Assembly: GCA_023229605.1 (NCBI GenBank)
Contig: JALNYY010000038.1
Coordinates: 1-29,259 of the forward strand
Source of the DNA: Methylobacter sp.
GTDB taxonomy: Bacteria; Pseudomonadota; Gammaproteobacteria; Methylococcales; Methylomonadaceae
Direction: 5' to 3'
DNA length: 29,259 nt
Below the pieces are notes generated by a model that did no database searches, was not told the origin of the DNA, and was given only the letters and a program-made list of their open reading frames with translations. The first letter of the stretch is position 1, and each line of letters begins with the position of its first letter. Position numbers and translations under genes: made by a program. Positions 21,626 to 29,194 of the stretch are shown in pieces.

Positions 21626-22597
21626 ATGTCTAAAATGAGCCACATTAATGTTATTGAGAAATACGAGGAGCATCGTGCGGCCATTCACAACCTGCTGTCT
21701 TCTATTTTGAGCTGTTTTGCCGATGAAAAAATGTTTGAGAAAACGCATGGCGAACTCACCGAGCTGCTCAATTCACTGTGTGTTTATTATCCGTTTGTAA
21801 GCCTTCTTTACCTGCTTGATGCAAAAGGCAGGCAAATCTGCATGAATGTGCCGGGCAGTCATTTCAAGCATCATCCTAAAATCGGCATGGGAGCGGACCG
21901 CAGCAACCGGCCTTATTATTCGGCGGCGATGAAGGCTGATGGCGTAGCGGTAACCGAGCCTTATTTGTCCAGCGTCAGGCGCGAGTTATGCCTGTCCGCC
22001 AGTATGAAAATAAACAATGACGACGGTGCAATAAAAGGCGTCGTTGTGCTGGATGTCGATCTTGGCTTTATGCTGTCAATATTAACCGGCGACAGCAGAC
22101 GCATTCATTTTGAACCCTATTTTAAAGCCATGTATACGTTGATTGTGCTGGGTTTGTTTAGTGTTGCGCTGTTGTTGCTATACGCCGCCGGGGTTGAGTG
22201 TTTTGACGTGATCTATTCAATGATGAGCCCGGAAAAACGGCTGGAGGAGATGCCGCTGGGCGTGGTTATTTACCTGACCTTGAGCCTGGCGATTTTCGAT
22301 TTGGGCAAGACTACGCTGGAAGAAGAGGTGCTGTTATACAAGGATGTGCTCAGGCACAGTTCAACCCGGCGCACGATTACCCGTTTTATTGCAGTGATTA
22401 TTATCGCCGTATCCATCGAGTCGTTGCTGATGATCTTTAAGTTCGCGTTAAAGGGCGATGGCGAACACATTATTGAAGCAGTCTGGATCATTATCGCCGT
22501 GGCGTTGCTGCTGGTGTCGCTGGGCATTTATGTTTACCTGGGCAGTAAAGCCGAGGGAATGCTGTTGAATAATCGCGATAAGAAGAAAACGATTTAA
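21626..22597 (+). CDS. PDC/Cache-type sensor with C-terminal membrane helices
   Basis: This 323-residue protein has an N-terminal helical stretch, then a PDC/Cache-like domain (about 60-165) containing DRSNRPYYSAAMKADGVAV and a VVLDVDLGFM strand. The RPYY-type motif is common in small-molecule binding PDC domains. Four hydrophobic segments follow (about 170-198, 211-228, 250-275 and 283-308). There is no kinase, cyclase or receptor output. The sensor part precedes all membrane helices and there is no signal peptide, so it is probably cytoplasmic. The start at 21626 has CAGGG upstream. It is divergent from EAL2 and has its own sigma-54 promoter. It probably reports a ligand or redox state to membrane components; the function is unknown. 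Confidence 0.75.
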   Translation: MSKMSHINVIEKYEEHRAAIHNLLSSILSCFADEKMFEKTHGELTELLNSLCVYYPFVSLLYLLDAKGRQICMNVPGSHFKHHPKIGMGADRSNRPYYSAAMKADGVAVTEPYLSSVRRELCLSASMKINNDDGAIKGVVVLDVDLGFMLSILTGDSRRIHFEPYFKAMYTLIVLGLFSVALLLLYAAGVECFDVIYSMMSPEKRLEEMPLGVVIYLTLSLAIFDLGKTTLEEEVLLYKDVLRHSSTRRTITRFIAVIIIAVSIESLLMIFKFALKGDGEHIIEAVWIIIAVALLLVSLGIYVYLGSKAEGMLLNNRDKKKTI

Positions 22598-22705
22598 TGG
22601 GGCGGCAATAATAACGTAATCAAGGTAAAGTATGCTTTTGCATTAGGCATGAACTCATGGGTCCAGATTGGACCTGTAATTCAACATCAACCTTACAATC
22701 GATAT

Positions 22706-23617
22706 ATGACAACAAAATACACTTATCTAAAAGATCACGACGCCCCTATCAAGGTGTTGTTTACCGGTTACCTGTGTACGGTCGGCATCGGCTATCTTTT
22801 CGCATTAATCCAGATATTGTTTACCCACGGCATGGCGGACGGCAAATTCGGCTTGTCCGTCGATGATATTGTTTACAGTTATTACGGCAACCGGTCAGGC
22901 ACGGTTTTGGAACAGAAACTTAATGGATCGATGAAGGATAACGCGCCGGAACAGGAGCGTTTTAAGATCATGGAATGGGTCAGGGATGGCGCGGATAGCG
23001 ATGAGTATAAGGATGACGGCATCGATAAAATAATCGAAAGCCGTTGCGTGATGTGCCATAACAAGGAAGCATCCGGCTTGCCGGATTTTACCAAGTTCGA
23101 GGCTTTAAAAGCCTTAACCTCAGAGGATACGGGCGCTACATTCGCGTCGTTGACACGGGTTTCACATGTACATATGTTCGGTATCAGCTTCATCTTCATG
23201 TTCGTTGGGCTTATTTTCAGTTTTGCGGAGACGACGACAACGCAATATAAGTGTATCGCTATCGGCATGCCCTATGTGTTTCTCGTTGCCGATATATTGT
23301 CGTGGTGGTTGACCAAGATTCACCCGATGTTTGCATGGCTGGTGATTCTTGCCGGCATGGGCATGGGCGTTTCGTTCATGTTTATGTGGGTAACGTCCAT
23401 TCTGGAAATGTGGCTGTTTAAACCCGTATTTATTGACGGCTTAGGTTCGCGTTATTTACAGATGCGGGACAGTACTGACGCGTCAATTGCGGACCGGTTC
23501 TGGTCGTATGCCCAGGCGCTTGGCCGGCAGATTAAACCGGCGGCGGCTTTTGCAAAAGAACAATGGCTGACACGCGGCTGGCCTGTTGTTAAAGACTGGT
23601 TAAAAAAACGATCGTGA
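22706..23617 (+). CDS. multi-spanning membrane protein with a CxxCH heme-type motif
   Basis: I cannot name this family with confidence. From the ATG at 22706 the protein has 303 residues and opens MTTKYTYLKDHDAPIKVLFT. The in-frame ATG at 22649 would add 19 residues, but that stretch contains a GGTCCA/TGGACC dyad and looks like leader. One membrane helix (about 14-36) is followed by a ~120-residue soluble loop with CVMCH (Cys114, Cys117, His118), the covalent heme c motif, and then three helices (about 155-177, 185-205 and 212-238). The heme loop is probably periplasmic. Several Met and His residues in the helices could be further ligands. It is ~110 bp downstream of the PDC gene on the same strand and may share its transcript, suggesting a redox or gas-linked partner. 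Confidence 0.7.
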   Translation: MTTKYTYLKDHDAPIKVLFTGYLCTVGIGYLFALIQILFTHGMADGKFGLSVDDIVYSYYGNRSGTVLEQKLNGSMKDNAPEQERFKIMEWVRDGADSDEYKDDGIDKIIESRCVMCHNKEASGLPDFTKFEALKALTSEDTGATFASLTRVSHVHMFGISFIFMFVGLIFSFAETTTTQYKCIAIGMPYVFLVADILSWWLTKIHPMFAWLVILAGMGMGVSFMFMWVTSILEMWLFKPVFIDGLGSRYLQMRDSTDASIADRFWSYAQALGRQIKPAAAFAKEQWLTRGWPVVKDWLKKRS

Positions 23618-23637
23618 CTACTCGGCAAGCAGGAAAA

Positions 23638-23681
23638 TAGAACGCGGATGACACTGATTAATCAGTGTTATCCGCGTTCTA
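23638..23681. terminator. long hairpin between convergent genes
   Basis: A 44-base near-perfect palindrome: 21 paired positions, one of them a G-T pair, around a TA loop. It sits between the membrane protein stop (23617) and the nasT stop (23726). It is suited to bidirectional termination, though no T-run follows it. The sequence type also resembles a dispersed intergenic repeat. Confidence 0.65.
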
Positions 23682-23725
23682 TCGGTTGCTCGCAAAAGAC
23701 GCCTGCGGCGGTGTCTTTGCGCGGG

Positions 23726-24289
23726 TTATTTAAGCAGTTCAGCCATGGCGATAACGTTTTTCGCCATTTCCCCGATTGCAATATTGCGGTCCATCGCCAG
23801 TTTCCTCAGGGTGTGGTAAGCATCGTCTTCGGTAAAGCCACGGGTTTTGATCAAAATACCTTTCGCCCGGTCCACCAGTTTTCTGTCTTCGAGCCTGGAT
23901 TTTGTTTTTTCCAGTTCATTTTTAATCCGTTGCTGCTCCTTGAATCTCGCCACGGCGATATTGATGATGCTGCTAATGCGGTTGGGTTCCAGGCCGTTGA
24001 CCACATAAGCGCCGACTCCGGCCTTAACGATTTGATTGATGGTGTCGGACGTATCGTCAGCCGCAAAAATAACGATGGGCAGAGCCTGATTCCGGATAAG
24101 GTGGAAATATTTTTTGGGACTGTCAATATTGAAAATAACAATGTCGGGCTTGTTGACCATCGTTAAGGATTGAATGTCCGCTCCGGGCGTTGCGGTGCGT
24201 GTGACCGCATAGCCTTTGGTAACCAGTATTTTTTCCAATAACTGATTGGCGGTTTCATCTTCAATAAGCAATATATTTGAGGCGTTCAT
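23726..24289 (-). CDS. nasT: ANTAR-domain antiterminator, NasT-like
   Basis: This 187-residue regulator has an N-terminal receiver-like domain (1-118), a coiled coil (about 115-135) and a C-terminal ANTAR RNA-binding domain (about 130-184, RAKGILIKTRGFTEDDAYHT). ANTAR proteins bind two-hairpin leaders and prevent termination. The receiver is degenerate: the phospho-acceptor position in PDIVIFNIDSP is Asn54 instead of Asp, and the conserved Lys region reads AYVVNGL. This is as in NasT proteins, which are controlled by the nitrate sensor NasS and not by phosphorylation. Matching leader hairpins occur upstream of nrtA and EAL1 here. No NasS is in the window. The ATG at 24289 has no obvious Shine-Dalgarno sequence. 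It is divergent from nirB. Confidence 0.9.
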   Translation of the reverse strand: MNASNILLIEDETANQLLEKILVTKGYAVTRTATPGADIQSLTMVNKPDIVIFNIDSPKKYFHLIRNQALPIVIFAADDTSDTINQIVKAGVGAYVVNGLEPNRISSIINIAVARFKEQQRIKNELEKTKSRLEDRKLVDRAKGILIKTRGFTEDDAYHTLRKLAMDRNIAIGEMAKNVIAMAELLK

Positions 24290-24348
24290 GCTTGAATAAT
24301 TAGCACAAACTACGCCAGGTACTAAGGTTAATTAAATTAACTGCGTAG

Positions 24349-24375
24349 GATGTGCTGAACGCGGTGAAGCGCATC
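24349..24375. repeat. REP-like hairpin in the nasT-nirB intergenic region
   Basis: GATGTGCT pairs with AGCGCATC (one G-T pair) across 11 bases, in a GTAGGATGTGCTGAACGC context typical of dispersed proteobacterial repeats. The rest of 24290-24691 holds the nirB enhancer and promoter and a doubtful 41-codon minus-strand ORF. No convincing nasT promoter is visible. Confidence 0.5.
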
Positions 24376-24526
24376 AAGATCAAGCATATGTTCACGAGCC
24401 GGCTTTTTAGTATTAATCGCTTATAGCCACACCAACAGCTGAATCCCTGCATTGATTTTTACGCGGGCGCCGGATAATGCAGACAGGGTCGGCACGACGC
24501 TGAATTTGCCGATAACGATGAATATT

Positions 24527-24571
24527 GCCCATATAACGGGCGTCATTTGTTTGTACGCACCAGCTTGGCTC
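24527..24571. promoter_or_regulatory. paired NtrC-like sites upstream of nirB
   Basis: GCACCAGCTTGGCTC (24557-24571) is nearly identical to the second EAL2 site. Exactly 30 bp upstream lies GCCCATATAACGGGC (24527-24541), a GCCC-N7-GGGC dyad of the same geometry. The centres are about 100 and 130 bp before the predicted nirB start. Confidence 0.6.
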
Positions 24572-24636
24572 GTTGATGCGTTTGAATTTCAGCTTAATGA
24601 GTCAATAAGCCGTTAAAACAATTGGTTTGTTCATTA

Positions 24637-24652
24637 TGGCACGGGCGTTGCT
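24637..24652 (+). promoter_or_regulatory. sigma-54 promoter of nirBD
   Basis: TGGCACGGGCGTTGCT is a perfect TGGCACG-N4-TTGCW element. The transcript should start near 24663, leaving only about 28 bases before the nirB ATG, too short for an attenuator. Confidence 0.92.
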
Positions 24653-24691
24653 CTATAACCTCAAAACATAACATCGTTACTGAGGTTGTAT

Positions 24692-27229
24692 ATGAGCGTA
24701 AAACAAACATTGGTCGTTATTGGTAATGGCATGGTCGGACAGCATTTTTTGGCTAGCCTGGTCGCAAGCCCCATTAAAGATCAGTATCAAATAATTACTT
24801 TTTGCGAAGAGCCCAGAGCGGCTTATGACCGGGTGCATCTATCGGCGTTTTTCACCGGCACCACGGTACAGGAGTTGTCTTTAGTCGAAGACGGCTTTTT
24901 CGAACAGCACGGAATTACCCTTCACCTCGGCGATAAAGCCGCCACTATTAATAGAGCCGACAAAACCGTCACCTCGGCAAAAGGCCTGACCATAGTCTAC
25001 GACAAGCTGGTGCTGGCGACAGGTTCTTATCCGTTCGTGCCGCCCGTTCCCGGACATGACCGCGCGCAATGCCTGGTTTACCGCACGATTGAAGATCTCG
25101 AAGCCATTGCCGCCGCTGCCAAAACCGGCAAGGTCGGCACCGTGGTCGGCGGCGGCTTGTTGGGCCTTGAAGCGGCCAAAGCATTAATGGACTTAGGCTT
25201 GGAAACCCATGTGGTCGAATTCGCGCCGCGCTTGATGGCGGTGCAGCTCGATGACGCGGGCGGCGCGATGTTGCGGCATAAGATCGAGAATCTGGGCGTC
25301 ATCGTGCATACCGGCAAGAACACCAGCATCATTACCGACGGCGAGCAATGCATCAACAAAATGTGTTTTGCCGACGGCGAAGAGCTGGAAACCGACATCG
25401 TGCTGTTTTCGGCAGGCATCCGTCCGCGCGACGAGCTTGCCAGGGCTTGCGGACTGGAAGTCGGTCAGCGCGGCGGCATCGTGATCGACAACCAATGCCG
25501 CACGTCCGATGAAAGCATTTATGCAATCGGCGAATGCGCGTTGTGGAACGGCATGATTTACGGCTTGGTCGCGCCGGGCTATACGATGGCGCGCACCGTC
25601 GTGGCCGATTTGGCGGGCAATGACGCCGGCTTTACCGGCGCGGACATGAGCACCAAGCTCAAGCTGATGGGCGTCGATGTCGCCAGCATCGGCGACGCCC
25701 ATGCCAAAACCCAGGGCGCGATGGTGTACACCTACCAAAACGGCGATCACGAAGTTTATAAACGGCTGGTGGTCAGCCGGGACAAAAAACAATTGCTCGG
25801 CGCGGTGCTGGTCGGGGATGCGTCGGGCTACAGCACCTTACTGCAATATTGTTTGAACGGTATAGAACTGCCTGAGAATCCCGACGCGTTGATTCTGCCG
25901 CACCGCTCCGACGAGTCGGTCGGCTTGGGCCCGGATGCGTTACCCGCTTCGGCGCAAATTTGTTCCTGTTACGACGTGACCAAAGGCACGATTTGCTCGG
26001 CGATTGAAGGCGGCTGCATGACGATGGGCGCTCTAAAAGCCGAAACCAAAGCCGCAACCGGTTGCGGCGGCTGTTCGGCGTTGCTTAAATCGGTATTGGA
26101 TTCGGAACTGTCGAAACAGGGCTTTGAAGTTAACACCGATATTTGCGAGCATTTTGCTTATACCCGGCAGGATCTTCACAACTTGATTCGGGTTGAGGAA
26201 ATCAAAACCTTTGCCGACTTGCTGCACAAACATGGCAAAGGCCAAGGCTGCGAAATCTGCAAACCGACCGTCGGCAATATCCTGGCCTCACAGTGGAATG
26301 AGCATATATTGGAAAAATCCCATTTGGGCCTACAGGACACCAACGATACCTTTTTAGCCAATATGCAAAAAGACGGCACTTATTCGGTCGTGCCGCGCAT
26401 CACCGGCGGCGAAATCAGCCCCGACATGCTGATTGCGTTGGGGCAGGTCGGCAAAAAATATAAGCTCTACACCAAGATTACCGGCGGCCAGCGCGTCGAT
26501 ATGTTCGGTGCGCGGGTCGATCAATTGCCGCACATCTGGAAAGAATTGATCGACGCCGGTTTTGAATCGGGCCACGCTTACGGCAAATCGCTGCGCACGG
26601 TTAAATCCTGCGTCGGCAGCACCTGGTGCCGTTATGGCGTCGACGACAGCGTGGGCTTGGCGATAGAGCTGGAAAACCGCTACAAGGGCCTGCGCTCGCC
26701 GCATAAAATCAAATTCGCGGTGTCCGGCTGCACCCGGGAATGCGCCGAAGCGCAGGGCAAGGACGTCGGCATTATCGCGACCGAAAACGGCTGGAACCTG
26801 TATGTCTGCGGCAACGGCGGCATGAAACCGCGCCATGCGGATTTATTCGCCACCGGTTTGGACAAGGAAACCCTGATTAAATACATCGACCGTTTCTTGA
26901 GTTTTTATGTGCGCACCGCAGACCGTCTGCAACGCACCTCGGTATGGATGGAAAACATGGAAGGCGGCTTGGATTACCTGAAATCGGTAGTGATTGAAGA
27001 CAAACTGGGCTTGTGCGATCAGCTGGAGCAGCAAATGCAGTATGTGATCGACACCTATCAATGCGAGTGGAAGACCGCGATTGAAGATGAAGCCAAGCTC
27101 AAACGCTTCAGGCATTTCGTCAACAGCGACCGGCCCGATGACAACGTGGTCTTTATTGAAGAGCGCGGCCAGATCCGGCCCGCCAGCGACAACGAGCGGA
27201 AACATTTTAAACTGATGGAGATCGCGTAA
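24692..27229 (+). CDS. nirB: assimilatory nitrite reductase [NAD(P)H], large subunit
   Basis: This 845-residue cytoplasmic enzyme reduces nitrite to ammonium with six electrons. The start at 24692 has GAGG at 24682-24685. An FAD- and NAD(P)H-binding oxidoreductase part (about 1-400) begins VVIGNGMVG and has a second dinucleotide fold VVGGGLLGLEAA. A BFD-like [2Fe-2S] domain has Cys424, Cys426, Cys458 and Cys461. The ferredoxin-like and siroheme/[4Fe-4S] domains follow, with ligands Cys640-x5-Cys646 and Cys680-x3-Cys684. Length and motif order are complete. The stop overlaps the nirD start by one base. Expression is predicted from sigma-54 and NtrC-like sites without attenuation, unlike nrtA. 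It supplies ammonium from nitrite formed by a nitrate reductase encoded elsewhere. Confidence 0.97.
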   Translation: MSVKQTLVVIGNGMVGQHFLASLVASPIKDQYQIITFCEEPRAAYDRVHLSAFFTGTTVQELSLVEDGFFEQHGITLHLGDKAATINRADKTVTSAKGLTIVYDKLVLATGSYPFVPPVPGHDRAQCLVYRTIEDLEAIAAAAKTGKVGTVVGGGLLGLEAAKALMDLGLETHVVEFAPRLMAVQLDDAGGAMLRHKIENLGVIVHTGKNTSIITDGEQCINKMCFADGEELETDIVLFSAGIRPRDELARACGLEVGQRGGIVIDNQCRTSDESIYAIGECALWNGMIYGLVAPGYTMARTVVADLAGNDAGFTGADMSTKLKLMGVDVASIGDAHAKTQGAMVYTYQNGDHEVYKRLVVSRDKKQLLGAVLVGDASGYSTLLQYCLNGIELPENPDALILPHRSDESVGLGPDALPASAQICSCYDVTKGTICSAIEGGCMTMGALKAETKAATGCGGCSALLKSVLDSELSKQGFEVNTDICEHFAYTRQDLHNLIRVEEIKTFADLLHKHGKGQGCEICKPTVGNILASQWNEHILEKSHLGLQDTNDTFLANMQKDGTYSVVPRITGGEISPDMLIALGQVGKKYKLYTKITGGQRVDMFGARVDQLPHIWKELIDAGFESGHAYGKSLRTVKSCVGSTWCRYGVDDSVGLAIELENRYKGLRSPHKIKFAVSGCTRECAEAQGKDVGIIATENGWNLYVCGNGGMKPRHADLFATGLDKETLIKYIDRFLSFYVRTADRLQRTSVWMENMEGGLDYLKSVVIEDKLGLCDQLEQQMQYVIDTYQCEWKTAIEDEAKLKRFRHFVNSDRPDDNVVFIEERGQIRPASDNERKHFKLMEIA

Positions 27230-27591
27230 TGGCTAAGTGGATAAATGTTTGCAATGTCGATGATTTGCAGCCGGACTCCGGGGTTTGCGCATTGCTTGAT
27301 GGGGAGCAGGTGGCGATTTTCTGGATGCCGGAACCGGACGCAAAGGTTTATGCGGTCGGCAATTACGACCCGTTCGGCAACGCCAACGTGCTGTCGCGCG
27401 GTTTGATCGGCGACATCGGCGGCCAGCCGGTCGTCGCATCGCCTCTATACAAACAACACTTTAACCTGCAAACCGGCGTTTGCCTGGAAGATGAAACCGT
27501 GAAAATCCCCGTTTATGCTATTCGCATTGAAAATCTCAGGGTGCAAGTCGACCTTTCATCATTGTCGCATGACGGAGAGCCAGCGTTATGA
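27229..27591 (+). CDS. nirD: nitrite reductase small subunit
   Basis: This 120-residue Rieske-fold subunit partners NirB. The fold pattern is clear (WINVCNVDDL, AVGNYDPFGNANVLSRGLIG, SPLYKQHFNLQTGVCLED). The Cys-His pairs that hold a Rieske cluster are replaced (YDP and YKQHF regions), which is normal for NirD, a structural subunit without a cluster. Its ATG overlaps the nirB stop as TAATG, so translation is coupled. Its stop overlaps the next gene as ATGA. Confidence 0.96.
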   Translation: MAKWINVCNVDDLQPDSGVCALLDGEQVAIFWMPEPDAKVYAVGNYDPFGNANVLSRGLIGDIGGQPVVASPLYKQHFNLQTGVCLEDETVKIPVYAIRIENLRVQVDLSSLSHDGEPAL

Positions 27592-28505
27592 AATACAACT
27601 ATTACATCGCCGATGTATTTACCAAACAGATTTTCAGCGGCGCGCAAATAGCCGTATTCCCGAATGCCGAAGGCTTAAGCCAACAGCAAATGCAGTTGGT
27701 AGCCAGGGAATTGAACCTATCGGAAACGGTGTTTGTATTTCATCCCGATAAACAAACCACCGGCCGCGTGATGCGGATATTTTCGCCGCTCAGCGAAATC
27801 GATTTTGCCGGGCACCCGATAATCGCAACCGCTTTCGTATTGGCGCATTGCGGAGACATTCAGTTAACCGATGCGATTACGCCGATGGTTTTCGAGCAAA
27901 ACACCGGCCCGGTCAACGTCAATATTACCGCTGAAAACGGGTCACCCAGTTTTGTGCAGTTCACCCGCAAAGTGAGTTCCATCATCGACCGCTTTACCCC
28001 CAGCGATGAGGAGTTGGCGAGTTTCCTATCCATACAGCAATCGGAACTCGACCATAAAAAATATGCCACTCGTTTGGTGTCTTGCGGCGTTCCTTATCTG
28101 ATCGTTCCGGTTTGGCGTTACGAAAGCGTAAGAGCCGCAAAATTCAATTACGCGGCCTGGAGTTCATCGAGCGCCCCGCAAACCGCCGCCCAGGAAATCC
28201 TGCTGTTCGCCCCGAAGACGCCGTTTGCGGATGCGGATTTTAACGCCCGTTTGCTTGGGCCAAGAATCGGCATGCACGAAGACCCGCCGGTCGGTAGCGC
28301 GATGCCTGCGTTTGCTTCGTATCTGAGTTCATTTGAATTCATGCAAAAAGGCACCTACACCTTTGCCGTGGATCGCGGCGATGAACGCAACCGCCGCAGC
28401 GTGCTGAATCTGGAAATGGATAATAAAGGTAGCGACACTTTGACCATCCGGGTCGGTGGCGCGGCGGTGATGGTGGCGGAAGGGGTTATGAATATTCCTG
28501 ATTAG
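27588..28505 (+). CDS. PhzF-family isomerase/epimerase
   Basis: This 305-residue protein is of the PhzF/diaminopimelate-epimerase-like superfamily. Family motifs are present: an N-terminal DVFTKQIFSGAQIAVF strand-turn, Glu46 in NLSETVFV (the acid/base residue of PhzF), DFAGHPIIATAF near residue 70, and the second-half DPPVGSAMPAFASYL that mirrors the first. PhzF proteins isomerise small carboxylated substrates; the substrate here is unknown. The ATG overlaps the nirD stop, so it is made from the nirBD transcript. That coupling suggests a nitrogen-related or damage-control role and not phenazine synthesis, for which no other gene is present. Confidence 0.88.
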   Translation: MKYNYYIADVFTKQIFSGAQIAVFPNAEGLSQQQMQLVARELNLSETVFVFHPDKQTTGRVMRIFSPLSEIDFAGHPIIATAFVLAHCGDIQLTDAITPMVFEQNTGPVNVNITAENGSPSFVQFTRKVSSIIDRFTPSDEELASFLSIQQSELDHKKYATRLVSCGVPYLIVPVWRYESVRAAKFNYAAWSSSSAPQTAAQEILLFAPKTPFADADFNARLLGPRIGMHEDPPVGSAMPAFASYLSSFEFMQKGTYTFAVDRGDERNRRSVLNLEMDNKGSDTLTIRVGGAAVMVAEGVMNIPD

Positions 28506-28599
28506 GATAACTCGGTTAAACATGAATAGAAGCTTTGAAGGTGTATTTTGGGGATGCTTAAAAAGGTTGCTATCGATAATTGAGTATCTATAGTATCTT

Positions 28600-28683
28600 G
28601 TCTAACGGATTTCCATGGGTGCGTTATACACCGGGAATTGGAATTCAATATACACCTAAAAAGGTGTCTACTTAACGTTAGGC
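28600..28683 (+). repeat. candidate attC site at the left cassette boundary
   Basis: GTCTAAC (28600-28606) fits the inverse core RYYYAAC and GTTAGGC (28677-28683) fits the core GTTRRRY, 84 bp overall. The ends are complementary with one G-T pair. The inner part folds as small hairpins (GGTG..CACC and ACACCT/AGGTGT) and not as one long stem, so it is less typical than the right-hand site. Confidence 0.5.
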
Positions 28684-29188
28684 CTTTGACCATCCAATTC
28701 GATAACTATGACAAACGAAACCATACTTAGCCTCTTACTTAGCATCCCCATCGGGATCATTAGCGGACTCTATGCCGGCATCATCGTAGCTCGATACCAG
28801 CGATTTGCCGATTTGCGGCTTCAAGCCAAGAAACTTATCCTAGAAATCGATTTTATCTGGGAAGATACAAAAATGGTTTTCCCGCGACGTAAAGAAACAC
28901 CAGAGTTTTCCACCATCGCCTCTGACCTTTTCTTCCTCGGCCATAAATCTGCCGGAACAAAAGTGCTCGAAGTTTCGCAGGACATACAGCGAAACATTGC
29001 TGAGGCAAATACCGGTCGCGTTAATTTAGAATCTTTCAATGTGAAGTACGGCAGTTGGCAACACCAAATTAGGGCTCTTTCACCCGAAATGCTTCCAATC
29101 CTTCGTATTTGGGGCGGCTTGTGATATATGGCCTAACGAATAAGGTTAGATTGTGTGAGCGATAGCGAGCCACAATCTGAACCGGTTG
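28678..29188 (+). mobile_element. integron-type gene cassette
   Basis: A single ORF (28708-29124) fills the space between two GTTRRRY core sites, starting 25-30 bases after the left core and ending just before a well-formed attC. That compact, promoterless layout is characteristic of gene cassettes. No integron integrase or attI is visible, so this is either the edge of an array continuing to the right or a cassette cluster lacking an integrase. Confidence 0.65.
28708..29124 (+). CDS. cassette-borne membrane-anchored protein of unknown function
   Basis: This 138-residue protein is not a family I recognise. One N-terminal membrane helix (about 7-28, LLLSIPIGIISGLYAGIIVA) is followed by a soluble, mostly helical, charged domain with QRFADLRLQAKK and DIQRNIAEAN. 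The helix is too long and lacks a cleavage site, so an anchor with the domain in the cytoplasm is likely. No catalytic motif stands out. The start lacks a strong Shine-Dalgarno sequence, which is common in cassettes. Base composition differs from the adjacent nir genes. It is bounded by attC-like sites. Confidence 0.7.
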   Translation: MTNETILSLLLSIPIGIISGLYAGIIVARYQRFADLRLQAKKLILEIDFIWEDTKMVFPRRKETPEFSTIASDLFFLGHKSAGTKVLEVSQDIQRNIAEANTGRVNLESFNVKYGSWQHQIRALSPEMLPILRIWGGL

Positions 29189-29194
29189 TTGGAC
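29131..29194 (+). repeat. attC recombination site
   Basis: GCCTAAC (29131-29137, RYYYAAC) and GTTGGAC (29188-29194, GTTRRRY) bound a 64-bp imperfect palindrome. GGTT-AGATTGTG pairs with CACAATCT-G-AACC, leaving an unpaired G. That is the extrahelical base that IntI integrases use to choose the bottom strand. Size and organisation fit attC closely. The remaining 29195-29259 would be the start of the next cassette; no gene is resolvable. Confidence 0.8.

Noticed and set aside
22632..22646. 4-codon mini-ORF (MLLH) after AAGG, just before the CxxCH gene
   Set aside because: It is too short to support. It could mark a leader for the ATG at 22649, but that start is itself doubtful.
24302..24317. 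sigma-54-like TGGCGTAGTTTGTGCT for nasT on the minus strand
   Set aside because: The GG-N10-GC spacing fits, but the -12 block is poor and the start would fall almost on the ATG, leaving no leader.
24421..24546. 41-codon minus-strand ORF (MTPVIWAIFIVIGKF...) between nasT and nirB
   Set aside because: It is hydrophobic and superficially protein-like, but has no ribosome-binding site and overlaps one of the nirB enhancer dyads. It is at most a gene remnant.
24657..24687. AACCTCA/TGAGGTT hairpin covering the nirB Shine-Dalgarno sequence
   Set aside because: The sigma-54 promoter predicts a transcript start near 24663, inside the left arm, so the full stem would not be present in the mRNA.
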